From Vanessa cardui (taxonomy: Eukaryota; Arthropoda; Insecta; Lepidoptera; Nymphalidae): a stretch of DNA of 64,000 nucleotides. Position 1 is the stretch's first letter. Each line of letters starts with the position of its first letter. The stretch is taken from the NCBI RefSeq assembly GCF_905220365.1, contig NC_061138.1:10493814-10557813 (forward strand), read 5' to 3'. The notes under the pieces were generated by a model. That model saw nothing but the letters and a program-made list of their open reading frames with translations, did not search any database and was not told where the DNA came from. Made by a program: the position numbers and the translations under genes. Of this stretch, positions 44,519-54,797 are shown one piece after another.

Positions 44519-45955
44519 TTATTTCAAATATTCAATAAGTGACTTCAACATTGGCCAATCTGACATATTTTCGACTATCACTAACATCACCCATTCTATA
44601 CAACACTTAATGACACTTTGCACTTTTTCTTGAAATGACTCATCTTTTAAAAATAAAATCTCTTTTAATCTACTTAAAAGTTCACTAAATTTAATTTCTC
44701 TTTTCTTTTCATCTTTTTTATCTGTGTTACTATTTAAATTTTTTTCCAACTCAATAGAAAGATCTTCTTCGAACCCATTGTGTTTTCCTAAAGAATGAGA
44801 CAATGTTTTTTTATTTTTTTTATTTTTAGGCGTAGTAGAGGTTTCTTTTACAATATCAGCAAATGTTGGGACTTCTCTGAATACTATTGGGGTAGATTCT
44901 TGTGGTAAAATGTCAAACATATTACTTGTGAGTTTATTATGTGAATTAACATTGGATTTATTATTTTCCAATTTATGAGACTCGGTTGGTACGTATAAGG
45001 TCAGAGCTTTTCTATACGTGCAGTTAAATTCCGCCATTAACTCCCTTAACCTCATCTCTTTTCGATATGCCGGACAAGAGCGCAGCAAAGACATATGTTG
45101 GCCTCCACAATTACTACACTTAAATATTGTAGTATCACAATTAGGGTGGTTATCACCACATTTTGGACATACAATTTTTGCGTTTGAACATCGTTTCGAA
45201 GTGTGTCCAAGCTTCCAACACCGAGAGCATTGTGTTACCGGAAATACATAAGGTTCGACTTGGATTCTTAGCCCATCGACACATACATATGACGGACGAT
45301 AGGATCCTTTAAAGCATAGACGTATGGATTCACTAGGTTTCCAGTCATCCCCTTCTCGATTTCGACGTAAAAGTCTATTTACAGAAATCAGTTCTCCTGC
45401 ATTTGGACAAATAATACTTTTCATAATCTCTTCTTCAGACAATTCTATATCTACATTCTTAATCACTCCATAAGAAAGATTAACCTCCATGGCTCTCTGA
45501 ATTCTCCATCCTAGATCTATAAACTTTTTACATTGTTCAATCTTATGTATCATAACTTCATTAACAACGTCGACTCTTATCTTAAATGGGTTAATGTATT
45601 TAATTTTCTCGATATTTATTATTCCTTCATTACAGAAAATTTTAGCTAAAGAGAACTGTTTCGGTAACTTTTCTCGGGATGATATATAAATTTCAAAGAA
45701 TTCTTTATCGGTTCTAGATTTATACTTCTTTTCGTTTTTTTTTTGAACCAATTTCCATTCGTCTTCTTCATCTTCTTCTCTGTCCCTTTTGCTGGCTTTC
45801 TGTTCCTCGTCATCTTTACTTACTTCATGTGATGCCTCTAATTGTTTTGGTACTACTTCTATTATATCCGCTACCATCTCATTTTCGCTCAAATAATTAG
45901 ATTGACGTATATTGTTGTTTTCATATTCATTCTCGTATTCATATTGTTCGTCCAT
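44519..45955 (-). CDS. LINE ORF1, gag-like nucleic-acid-binding protein
   Basis: 478 codons, uninterrupted. The N-terminus is acidic and charged (residues 45-67, 'EEDEEDEW'). A central region (about 85-235) may hold an RRM-like fold. Three Cys/His zinc knuckles follow: CSRCWKLGHTSKRC (243-256), CPKCGDNHPNC (263-273) and CSNCGGQHMSLLRSC (280-294). The C-terminal third is Lys/Asn/Ser-rich with an amphipathic end. The length and knuckle triplet fit ORF1 proteins of arthropod LINEs, which coat the RNA. The stop is followed at once by the ORF2 ATG (TAATAATG), suggesting coupled translation. The start chosen is the first ATG in frame. Confidence 0.92.
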   Translation of the reverse strand: MDEQYEYENEYENNNIRQSNYLSENEMVADIIEVVPKQLEASHEVSKDDEEQKASKRDREEDEEDEWKLVQKKNEKKYKSRTDKEFFEIYISSREKLPKQFSLAKIFCNEGIINIEKIKYINPFKIRVDVVNEVMIHKIEQCKKFIDLGWRIQRAMEVNLSYGVIKNVDIELSEEEIMKSIICPNAGELISVNRLLRRNREGDDWKPSESIRLCFKGSYRPSYVCVDGLRIQVEPYVFPVTQCSRCWKLGHTSKRCSNAKIVCPKCGDNHPNCDTTIFKCSNCGGQHMSLLRSCPAYRKEMRLRELMAEFNCTYRKALTLYVPTESHKLENNKSNVNSHNKLTSNMFDILPQESTPIVFREVPTFADIVKETSTTPKNKKNKKTLSHSLGKHNGFEEDLSIELEKNLNSNTDKKDEKKREIKFSELLSRLKEILFLKDESFQEKVQSVIKCCIEWVMLVIVENMSDWPMLKSLIEYLK

Positions 45956-46094
45956 TATTATTGTAATCGACGGTCAACAGATGTGCGCAAGGCGCCCGCA
46001 GGTAAAAACCTAGCGGGTACCGCGATAAGACGTACGTAAACAAATTAATAACAATGCGCGCGTTTACTACGATCGAGTGTCGAGCCGCGAGTGT
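45956..46094 (-). promoter_or_regulatory. LINE 5' UTR with presumed internal promoter
   Basis: The 139 bases between the element's 5' end and the ORF1 ATG are much richer in GC and CpG than the surroundings ('aaggcgcccgcaggta', 'gcgcgcgtttactacgat'). Full-length LINEs usually start transcription from their own 5' end, so the promoter should lie here. No classical element could be confirmed. Confidence 0.55.
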
Positions 46095-46102
46095 GTCACT
46101 AC
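46095..46102. repeat. LINE target-site duplication, right copy
   Basis: GTCACTAC (extending to GTCACTACTT) directly follows the 5' end of the LINE and matches 40672-40679. It fixes the element's boundaries. Confidence 0.8.
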
Positions 46103-46329
46103 TTAGAACGACTTAGAAATTATTATAGGATTAAAGTTAAACAAAAATAGTTGAAAAATCTTTTCCATCACTGTTACAATCTGATGGGATGGCAATCCGA
46201 TACGACCGGTGAGTGTCTAGTCTAAACCTTTTGATACATGAGAAAGCCATCTTCTTAACTCTGAGCCCAACTATTACTTTCTTGGCCGATAAACTAATAA
46301 AATCTTTGTAGCCTTAATATATAAAGTCA

Positions 46330-46470
46330 GTAATGTTGACAGTGTAACTACAGATACAGAAGACATAACGCCTTAGTTGTCAAGGTTGGTGACGTATTGG
46401 CATGTAAGGTTGGTTAATATGGCGTATTGGCGATGTGAGATTGGTGACCACTAAGTAGTCTTACTCTTCA
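46330..46470 (+). repeat. SINE-B relic
   Basis: 'acagtgtaactacagataca', 'cttagttgtcaaggttggtg' and 'gattggtgaccacta' identify the central and 3' part. 'ggcgtattgg' repeats within it. Confidence 0.6.
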
Positions 46471-47654
46471 TGCAGAAAGAGATCTTAGACCAAGACAAAT
46501 GGTTGGGTTACGATGAGGACTTAGCAATAATAATATTTAGAACGACACGAAGATGATGGAAAGAGAGAGTTCAGTGTTCAACAGAACACATACAATTGTA
46601 AAATCATGTAAAAAGAGGGGAGAGAAGCCATAACGCTTGAGAATCAGTATAAACATCATGTCGAACTTTTTGTTACTCAAACACGTGCCGAAGCAAGGCA
46701 CTTACTTTCTTGATATTCAATTAAAAGAAAATTATTCCACGCGATTGTCTTTTGTTTTATATCAAATTAAACCCGATGCCTCGTGTAAAAGTACATTGTA
46801 TGGTATTTTAAATTACTGGATATCGTGTAGAAATTAATTAAGTATCATTTAAAGTTTTTTTTTTTTTTTGTTAAAGATTAATTACTAAGTTTATTGCCAT
46901 TTTTCATGAATTGGCGTTTTAATTCGATAATGCTTGTCTATTATAGGAAAAAAAATCGCAAAAGGAAGAGGACGTTTTATCAATAATTTAATTACGTAAT
47001 TGCGTCAATGTTTCGTATTGTTAAAAATGATTACTTAACCAATGAAGTAGTCGTGTATTATATACTCAATTATAAAACAAATCATGAATACGAATTCATT
47101 CATATATATAATACACTGAATTCGTCATTTAAATAGATTTCATAAGCAGAGTGCAGTTTAACATTATTAAATAAAAAATATATTTTGTTTAGCTCATATA
47201 TTTCATTATTAGTAATACTATCTACCAATATAATAATATAGGCTATATTCTTAATAATCAACGCCTTGTATTCTTAGAAAAAAGAATGAGGAAAATAGAT
47301 ATTAAGAAATTACATAATTAAGTTTAATAGTCACTGTAAATCGTCTCTGAGATTCTGATTTCGTTTTTAATTGCAGTCTCAGGTCGACAGAAGACTATGA
47401 ATAATACTTATATAATAATATATTGAAATTAATAAAAATAGGAAGCAGATCTAATGTGTATAAAATAAATAAATTAGAGTAAAACTTATTGCGTCATAAA
47501 AAATATTACAACTACTCAGTACACTAGTCACATTTTTTATTACCAAGTATTTCAAATCGATTTATAAATAACTAAATTCTGAGGTTATCAACATACAACT
47601 ACAATATAAAATTGATTGAACCTGATTCTTTTTTTGAAGTCAATTTCTAATGGG
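46471..47654. other. no gene seen
   Basis: No supported gene or repeat; a 66-codon open frame at 46637-46837 has no recognisable features. Confidence 0.45.
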
Positions 47655-47912
47655 TCAAAGGTAAATAAGCAGTCAAATGGTAACTCACACCATCGCCTAC
47701 ATATATTGACTTAGTAAGAAATATTAACCATTCCTTACATCGTCAATGCGCTGGCCACCATAGGAACTAAGATGTTAAATATTTGTGCCTGTAGTTACAC
47801 TAGCTCACTCACCCTTTACACACAGAGAGCACAACAATAGTAACTTGTTGTTTAGTGCTAAAATATCTGATAAATAATCTAATCAAACTTGCATAAAGCT
47901 CTACTGCCGACA
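47655..47912 (-). repeat. SINE-B copy, diverged
   Basis: 'agaaatattaaccattcctt', 'tgcctgtagttacactagct' and 'cttgcataaagctctactgc' are in order. The T-run tail is lost. Confidence 0.75.
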
Positions 47913-49189
47913 AACTACAAATCAACTTACATATAGTAAAGAAAAAGTCAGTATCGTCCTTTTAAAGAACACCAGGCAGCAACACCTCTTCAGTAGCAGT
48001 ATAGATAGTTTTGACCTCATTTATTTATGCTTCTCTATTAAAAATGGTTGCATAAGGATCAATGGTGTTCTAGTAAACAGATATGTCATTAACGCGCAAA
48101 AATTGAAGACTAGAAAACGTCCTAATACGTTATAATACATCATAATTACGTAGTAATACGTTTTGTGTAATTAAAACATCTAGTTATGCCTTTTTCTTAT
48201 TGTTTTTATCAAGCTATCATTTTACTTGTCACGAAATGTAAAATAAACAGTCCCCGGCGCGGCACACCTTTTTCTGTTGTTTAGTATGGATATAATATAT
48301 CTGTTTATTAGAATATCATTGATAAGGATACAAATAAAAACAATTATTATCATGGAGAATAATTTTCATTTTTTTACGAATTTATGGTCAACCTACATTA
48401 CGAACAAAACATCATTGTCTTCGGTAATGCTATTAACAAAATTATTATATACTCGCATCTATTGCTCGTACTCCGTGATTACGTTTGCCTTTTCCGTTCT
48501 GATTTGTTTCATAACTTAATTAACTTTTATTGTTGTACTTGTCCCTACAAACATTACATTGTCTTTTGATAGTTCGTAATAACAGTTTTAAGTCGCTTTT
48601 TAGTAAACAAATTGCATGTAAAATTGACTGATATCGTCATGATCAATTCTAGAGACTAACCATATGTGAACATCATGTTCGAAGGGTACTCTTTATTACC
48701 TTAGGCTTATAATAGGAGGACAATTCGACCGTCGTCATTACCGGAAACAGTTATGAGTTTCACACGATGATGATGATGATATGAGAGTCTTAGAGATTAC
48801 TATAGTAAGAGAACCTTCGTCAGTTTCCAATGAAATTCCTTTATCAAATCCTAAGCCCTTAGTACCTTTTCAATCTAAACATCGAATCATTGCGACGTAA
48901 TATGTCATTGTCAATCGGTAAAACAGATTATCGCTCATATTGAACACGCGAAAATGGATCTTAAGGTGACGAATCTTTTCTTATCCCGACTGTACTTCAC
49001 CAGGCAGAAGAGTCGAAACACTGTTAAATAGACTTCTTTCGGGGAAGTTCTTAATTGTCTGAGTTCGAAACCAGTAAATAGGAACCTGTAATCGACTATA
49101 CACTAGACCACTGAGGCAATACAAATATCAATTAAATAGTGGGACCTAGTCTCATACATATACACTGTTAATATATACAACAACATACA
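47913..49189. other. no gene seen
   Basis: AT-rich unique sequence with a short GAT microsatellite at about 48763-48780. Confidence 0.45.
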
Positions 49190-49490
49190 GACAAACAAAC
49201 AACAACAACAGCCTGTAAATTTCTCACTGAAGAGATAAGGTCTCTTCTCCCTTTGAGGAGAAGGTTTGGAACATATTCCAATGGGGGTTGGTGGAATACA
49301 CACGTAGCAGAATTTCAATGAAATTAGACACATGCAGGTTTCCTCACGATGTTTTCCTTCACCGCCGAGCACGAGATGAATTATAAACAAAAATTAAGCA
49401 CATGAATATTCAGTGGTGCTCGCCTGGGTTTGAACGCGTAATCATCGATTATAATGCACGCGTTCTAATCACTCATCCATCTCGACTCAT
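49190..49490 (-). mobile_element. SINE-A copy
   Basis: (CAA)n tail complement, 'cagcctgtaaatttctcact', 'gaggagaaggtttggaacat', then 'gttctaatcactcatccatc' for an altered head. The stretch with 'ccaccacgctg' is deleted. Confidence 0.85.
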
Positions 49491-49589
49491 TTACGTATTC
49501 ATAGTAGTTTTATATCCATATCAGAAAGTGGAACAAACTACATTTGACCACATTGCATTGCCACCTGCATTTGCGTTATTAGATAAATA

Positions 49590-49700
49590 AACCATTCCTT
49601 GTGCCATCAATGCGTCGATTTAATTACCCTGGCTCACCTTCAAACCGGAACATGAACACTCAGAGCTCTTAGCTAACTGAACCATAAAATTTATCATTAC
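49590..49700 (-). repeat. SINE-B relic
   Basis: 'accattccttgtgccatcaa' and 'ggctcaccttcaaaccgg' belong to SINE-B; the rest is eroded. Confidence 0.5.
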
Positions 49701-49904
49701 CATAAACTGTAGAATAATCATTGATTATGTTTAATTTATGCTTTTTATAGATATTATGTAATGTGATAGTGCATGATGTGACTACCAAGAAATGGAAAAT
49801 TTGAAAAGATAATATTGTTTATTTTTTTTTAATTTGGTATTATATACCTCCTGTTTGTCCGACTGAAAATAAAAATAACAAAATTGTAAAATACAATTTA
49901 ATCT

Positions 49905-50300
49905 GTATTAATATTATAAGTGTGAAATTAACTCTGTTTGTGGGTCTATCTGTCTGTCTGTCGTTCTTTCACGAGCAAAACAATGATTCGAATTTGATGA
50001 AATCTTAAATGCTACGTTTTTTTTTATTATAGGTTGGCGGACGAGCATATGGGCCACCTGATGGTAAGTGGTCACCATCACCCATAGGCAATGACGATGT
50101 AAGAAATATAAACTATTCCTTACATCGTCAATGTGCCACCAACCTTGGGAACTAAGATGTTATGTCCCTTGTGCCTGTAGTTACACTGACTTACTCACCC
50201 TTCAAATCGGAATACAACAATACTGAGTACTGTTATTTGTTTGTCTAAAACATGACAATCAATCCCCTAAAATACGAACGATGCCGCGGACGACAACTTG
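49905..50300 (+). repeat. Helitron-like repeat E2, interrupted by a SINE-B
   Basis: The left half has 'gaaattaactctgtttgtgg' and 'gaatttgatgaaatctt', ending 'gctacg' at 50015. The right half resumes at about 50240 with 'gtctaaaacatgacaatcaa'. In the copy at 56045 these halves are nearly joined ('ggctacatttttgtctaaca'). Confidence 0.75.
50016..50239 (-). mobile_element. SINE-B, 5'-truncated, nested in E2
   Basis: T-run, 'aggttggcggacgagcatat', 'gtgccaccaaccttgggaac' and a stop at 'gagtactgttatttg'. The 5' third (the 'gacgggcttgcacaaagc' part) is missing, as expected from incomplete reverse transcription. Confidence 0.88.
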
Positions 50301-50535
50301 TTTCAAATAATTCAAAGTTATTATCGTTTTAAGCATTATTATAATTAAACTTCAATTCACAATTGCTTTATTTGTCCAATATAGCAAATGAATGATTTAA
50401 CGCTAGTTATTACAAAATCGAAGCCTTAATCAGACAACATGAACTTTAAGCTTCGTGACTTTCCGTCAAAAGTTTTAACAAACTGTTTTGTGATTTAAAA
50501 GCTATACAAATACCAACAATTAACAACAGTCATAT

Positions 50536-50615
50536 AAGCCGAGATGGCCCAGTGATTAAAACATCTGAATCTTAACCAAAGATTGTGGCTTCAAACCTGC
50601 CCAAGCTAATGTAGC
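50536..50615 (+). repeat. SINE-A head only
   Basis: 'gccgagatggcccagtgatt' and 'gattgtggcttcaaacctgc' (boxes A and B) are present, but the SINE body is absent after about 50615. Confidence 0.75.
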
Positions 50616-50699
50616 ACGAAATCATATTCACCAATCTGAATAACAATAGGATATATACTGAGTGTTACTATAAATTTTGAATATCCTTATCATTATATA

Positions 50700-51278
50700 G
50701 TACATTTAAAGTCGCTTACCGCTGTCTGTTCCTATGTATATTATATCTTTAAAATTACGCAATGGATTTTGATGCCGTTTTTTTTAGTAGCTAGAGTGAT
50801 TCGAGAGGAAGGTTTTTGTATATAATACATGTACAATATAGTAAAGAAACACTGATAATTTCATAAGTTTATAATTCGATGTCGTAAAGTAAAAAGTAAA
50901 AGTAAAGTAACAGCCTGTAAATTTCCCACTGCTGAGATAAGGCCTCCTCTTTTATTAAGGAGAGGGTTTTGGAACATATTCCACCACGCTGTTCCAATGC
51001 GGGTTGGTGGAATGCACATGTGGCAGAATTTCGATGAAATTAGACACATGCAGGTTTCCTCACGATGTTTTCCTTCACCGCCGAGCCCGAGATGAATTAT
51101 AAACACAATTAAGCACATATATATAGTGGTGCTTGCCTGGGTTTGAACCCGCAATCATCGGTTAAGATGCACGCGTTCTAACCACGGGGCCATCTCAGCT
51201 GATGTCGTAAATAAACAAATTCTTTAGTATATTTAGTATCAGTATTGCACCCGTGCGGAGCCGGGCGGGTCGCTGTGA
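50700..51278 (+). mobile_element. Helitron-like element E1, interrupted by a SINE-A
   Basis: The left part runs from 'aaagtcgcttaccgctgtct' to 'gatgtcgtaaa'. The right part resumes with the same word and ends 'gcacccgtgcggagccgggc' and 'gggtcgctg' (compare the CTAG end at 34137). Apart from the insertion it is the most complete plus-strand E1. Confidence 0.8.
50889..51200 (-). mobile_element. SINE-A nested in E1, perfect target duplication
   Basis: Complete minus-strand SINE-A with the T/AC-type tail (plus strand 'gtaaaaagtaaaagtaaagt'). GATGTCGTAAA is repeated exactly at 50878-50888 and 51201-51211. Boxes A and B are intact apart from 'ccacggggcc' in the head. Confidence 0.95.
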
Positions 51279-51879
51279 TTAATATATTGAATTATACAGT
51301 TCGAACAATAAATCCAAAGTCATTCACCTCTGTAATAGAGATACATGCGGTAATTTTATCCGTTCGCAGTCAATTTTATAATGTAATCTATTAGGTATAC
51401 CATAGATAGCATCGAAATGGACATAAAGGATCCATAAAAATGGTAACAATGTGTAATTACAATCACCGAATTTACGAAACGTCAAATTGTTAGCGTTACG
51501 AAAACGTCACGCCCCATGAACTCTGACACAAAGAGATTTTGGACATTAAATTCTAACTGTTCATTGTATACGATAGGATAGAAAACTTTCGAATTAGGCT
51601 TAGCATGTTTAAACATACATTTAATAAACATTGTAACATGTAACGTTGTGTGTTTTTTTGTTATATTTATCGTCTAACTAGAAACGACTTAAATATTATT
51701 GTTATATATGTAGTTTTAGAAAAAAAAATTACTGCTCTATGTCATTTTTTATTCAAACTTTTTTTTTATAAACGTAAAATTAAGAAGCGTAACTTTTAAG
51801 ACCCATACCTACTAATTTGAATCAAACACAAATAATAAATATTTATTAGTTTCCGTGTCTTAATGTCAAACAGTAACAG
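51279..51879. other. no gene seen
   Basis: AT-rich unique sequence. Confidence 0.45.
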
Positions 51880-52125
51880 CTGTAACTGTGAAGCACGTTT
51901 GCTAAGGGCCCCAACCAAGAAGCGTTAGAGCTTATTCCATCACTCTCCAACGTGTAGTAGACACACAAGTTGCTATTTCTTCATGCAGTATCACGACGTT
52001 CTCATCAAAACAAGATTAATGTAAAACCCACACAAATTAATCATCTCAAAATCAATGGTGCCTGTTCAGATTTAAACTAGCAATCTTCAATGGAGGTTAA
52101 CGTATTCTAACAACACCATATCATC
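51880..52125 (-). repeat. SINE-A, ancient copy
   Basis: Strongly diverged but collinear: 'gagcttattccatcactctc', 'tagacacacaagttgc', 'cacacaaattaatcatc' and 'aacgtattctaacaacacca'. It shows the family is old as well as recently active. Confidence 0.65.
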
Positions 52126-52315
52126 TTACCACCACCACCACAGCTGATAAACATTGGTACCGTAATAAATATTAACCATCTACCGGTTGATAGAACACGT
52201 TTTGGTTAGAACACCATCTAAATATAATTGTTTCATGGTAGATCTTGTTTGTGATGCGTGGGTGGTACCTATACAGAAGGGCATGTACAAGTCACCACTA
52301 ACAACTTAACAATTT
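52126..52315 (-). repeat. SINE-B relic
   Basis: 'ccgtaataaatattaaccat' and 'gcgtgggtggtacctataca' followed by 'aagtcaccactaac' place it as a decayed SINE-B directly after the old SINE-A. Confidence 0.5.
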
Positions 52316-52652
52316 TATATCAATTGATTGATTAATTATAATAATGTAATATTCATTTGATTACATTAATTCCAATATACAGTTTGTGCATTAACTCTTA
52401 ACGACCAATTAATAAATTTAAAGCTTATATTAAAAAAACCATTTCATAATAAATGAGGCACAACATTTAATACAAGATTATAAAGATATTTTATTGATAT
52501 GGATTTAGTATTCGTTGATCTTTATGCAAGATATATCATTTAATTATATGTTATTAAAATACCTATGTAATTTTATTAGTGTGGAGTGACTACAGTTTCT
52601 AGGCGGTTCTTCTCGCAAATCTACATTCCTTGACGGTTATAAATTTATACTT

Positions 52653-52871
52653 AACTAGCGACCAACCTGGCTTCGCACGAGTACTTGATATGTATCGTTA
52701 TATAATGAACAAATTGTATAAAATCATTACAATTTGTAGCCTATGTATTAATCTGATATAATATATATTACTGCAAAATTTCATCCAAATCCATTCAATA
52801 GTTTTTTCGTGAAAGAGTAACAATCATACATACATCCACAAACTTTCGCATTTATAATATTAGTAGGATGT
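52653..52871 (-). repeat. Helitron-like repeat, family E3
   Basis: 'actagcgaccaacctggctt', 'caaaatttcatccaaatcca' and 'catttataatattagtagga' share order and ends with the copy at 4552. 'ggcttcgcacgagt' corresponds to the terminal hairpin region. Confidence 0.65.
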
Positions 52872-53217
52872 ATCGTTTTTTTTTTTAAATTAACAAGCCT
52901 CTATATCTTCCATAGTCCTCATACACTATCACACCAAATAAATTACAATATATACTACTGAGTATACCGTTTGAAGTCTATATCAATTATTATTATTATT
53001 TATTTTTTTAATAATATGAAATATTAACACAAATTAAATACATGAAAACTCTGTGGTGTTTGCTTGGTTTGAATTCAGAATCATCGAGTAGATTTCGCTT
53101 TCGAAACATGTGTCTTAAATATGAGATTTTGTGATAATCTAACCATGCAATATTGATACTCATAATATTAATTAATTTAGAAATTTTATAGTGATATTAA
53201 TATTCATAAGTTACGGG

Positions 53218-53385
53218 GCATTAAAGTTCTTGAGTGGCGATCAGGAACCGGAAGTGTCAGCGTGGACGGGCCCCCTACAAAGTGGCCAGATGATCTCGTG
53301 AACGACGTGGGAAGCCGCCGAATACGCCGTGAATGCGGGCGCAATACAGCCCAGCGTGGATCACTGGAAATGCCTTTTCCATCTG
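53218..53385 (+). pseudogene. RTE-clade LINE ORF, C-terminal relic
   Basis: The plus strand reads 'VLEWRSGTGSVSVDGPPTKW' then 'PDDLVNDVGSRRIRRECG', the eroded RTE signature (compare 'GRPQARWSDDIHKAAG' at 38692). The final WRxLGEAYVQQW part is decayed to 'gtggatcactggaaatg'. Confidence 0.7.
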
Positions 53386-53444
53386 TTTTAAAGCTGATAA
53401 TCTAGGTCTTTGATCACATTTATTCAATAAAAATATCTATTCAC

Positions 53445-53707
53445 ATAATAAAATTTAAGTGTCTGTTTATAATATTAAAATAGCTCTTTTTTACTCAACG
53501 CATATATATGTATTCACGGCATATATAACAAAATAACATATTTTACAATTTTTGTCTGTCTGTCTGTTTGTTCCGGCTCATCTCTGGAATGGCTGAACCG
53601 ATTTTGACGGATTTTAACTAGCAGATAACTAGTATAATAAGGAGTAACTTAGGCTACAATTTTTTTTTGTTAAATTCAAACGCGTACAAGGTCGCAATCT
53701 CAGCTAG
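53445..53707 (+). mobile_element. Helitron-like element, family E4, single-unit copy
   Basis: 'gtgtctgtttataatattaa', 'ctcaacgcatatatatgtat', 'gctgaaccgattttgacgga', 'caaacgcgtacaaggtcgca' and a terminal CTAG ('atctcagctag'). The 128-bp segment that is triplicated at 57731 is present once here. Confidence 0.7.
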
Positions 53708-53842
53708 TTATAAATAAATATTGGACAACATCACATACATTACTCTGATCCCAATGTAAGTAGCTAAAGCACTTGAGTTATGGAAAATTAGAAGTAACGA
53801 CGGTACCACAAACACCCAGTACCAAGACGACATAGAAAACTA
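53708..53842 (-). repeat. SINE-D, 5'-truncated
   Basis: 'aatattggacaacatcacat', 'gatcccaatgtaagtagcta' and 'gaagtaacgacggtaccaca' match the body of the SINE at 55380-55562 in the same direction. It abuts the CTAG end of E4. Confidence 0.7.
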
Positions 53843-53856
53843 AAGAATATTACATT

Positions 53857-54067
53857 AGCTTAATTTGTGTTTATAATTTATCTCAAGCTCGACGGTGCAG
53901 TTAAACATCGTGAGGAAACCTGGATATTATGTCTAATTTCATAGAAATTCTGCCACATTTATATTCCACTAAACCGCATTGGAACAGCGTAGTGGAATAT
54001 GTTCCAAACCTTCAAAGGAGAGGCTTTAACGCAACAGTGGGAAATTTATAGGCTGTTGTTGTTGTGA
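53857..54067 (+). repeat. SINE-A, 5'-truncated
   Basis: It begins at 'agcttaatttgtgtttataa' without tRNA-like head and continues to a short (GTT)n tail. The 'tctcctcaaagg' block is partly deleted. Confidence 0.82.
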
Positions 54068-54479
54068 CAGATGTTAAGAACCAACAGCTTTACGTTATAT
54101 CTTAGAATCACAGACTTCTCATTACTAGATGTGTCTTGATAATAAAACAATATTATCTATATATCTTGGTTTCCAGATTCGAAACAGGAGCTTTATAATC
54201 TGCGTACCACCTGCTGTTTATTGCATGTTTGAGATTATATATCTCCAGTAGGCTTTTACAAGAGAATTCACTTAGGATATCGAATATAATATTCGTTATA
54301 CTAAGCGACATTTCCTGCAGTCTGTACGTTGGAATTAGCCGAAATTAAGCATGCCTGCCACTGCGCTGACACATCCTTGTTCGCTGTTGCTATGTAGTAT
54401 ATGGAAAACACTCACATCATACCTTGCAATACAAAAACGTATAGATTAAAAGACCATTTATTTTAGATACTAATGTTTT

Positions 54480-54797
54480 GAGTCGAGATGGCCCAGTGAG
54501 TCGAAATGGCCCAGTGGTTAAAACGCGTGCATCTTAACCGATGATTGCGGGTTCAAACCTAGGCAAGCACCGCTGATTTATATTCTTAATTTGTCTTTAT
54601 AATTCATCTCGTGCTCAGCGGCGAAGGAAAACATCGTGAAGAAACCTGCATGTGACAAATTTCATAGAAATTCTGCCAAATGTGTATTCCACCAACCCGC
54701 ATTAAAACAGCGTGGTGAAATATGTTCCAAAAAACCTTCTCCTCAAAGGGACAGAAGGCCTTTAGTCCAGCTGTGGGAATTTACAGGCTGTTGTTGT
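54480..54797 (+). mobile_element. SINE-A copy with duplicated box-A segment
   Basis: 'gagtcgagatggcccagt' (54480-54497) is followed directly by 'gagtcgaaatggcccagt' (54498-54515), an 18-bp tandem duplication of the box-A region with one mismatch. The rest of the element, including 'gggttcaaacct', body and (GTT)n tail, is full length. Confidence 0.9.

Larger units (their letters stand above)
40680..46094 (-). mobile_element. full-length non-LTR retrotransposon (I-group LINE)
   Basis: A 5.4-kb element transcribed on the minus strand. It has a 5' UTR of about 139 bases, a gag-like ORF1, and ORF2 with endonuclease, reverse transcriptase, RNase H and a C-terminal Cys/His motif, then a 3' UTR and A-rich tail. 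GTCACTAC flanks both ends. An RNase H domain after the polymerase, with an AP-type endonuclease, fits the I / Nimb / LOA group better than plain Jockey; the exact clade needs a tree. It encodes almost everything for target-primed reverse transcription, but ORF2 is interrupted by one reading-frame change, so this copy is probably inactive. The intact catalytic residues suggest a recent insertion. Confidence 0.93.

Noticed and set aside
40680..46094. endogenous virus or LTR retrotransposon
   Set aside because: No long terminal repeats, protease, integrase or envelope; an AP-like endonuclease and A-rich tail identify a non-LTR element.
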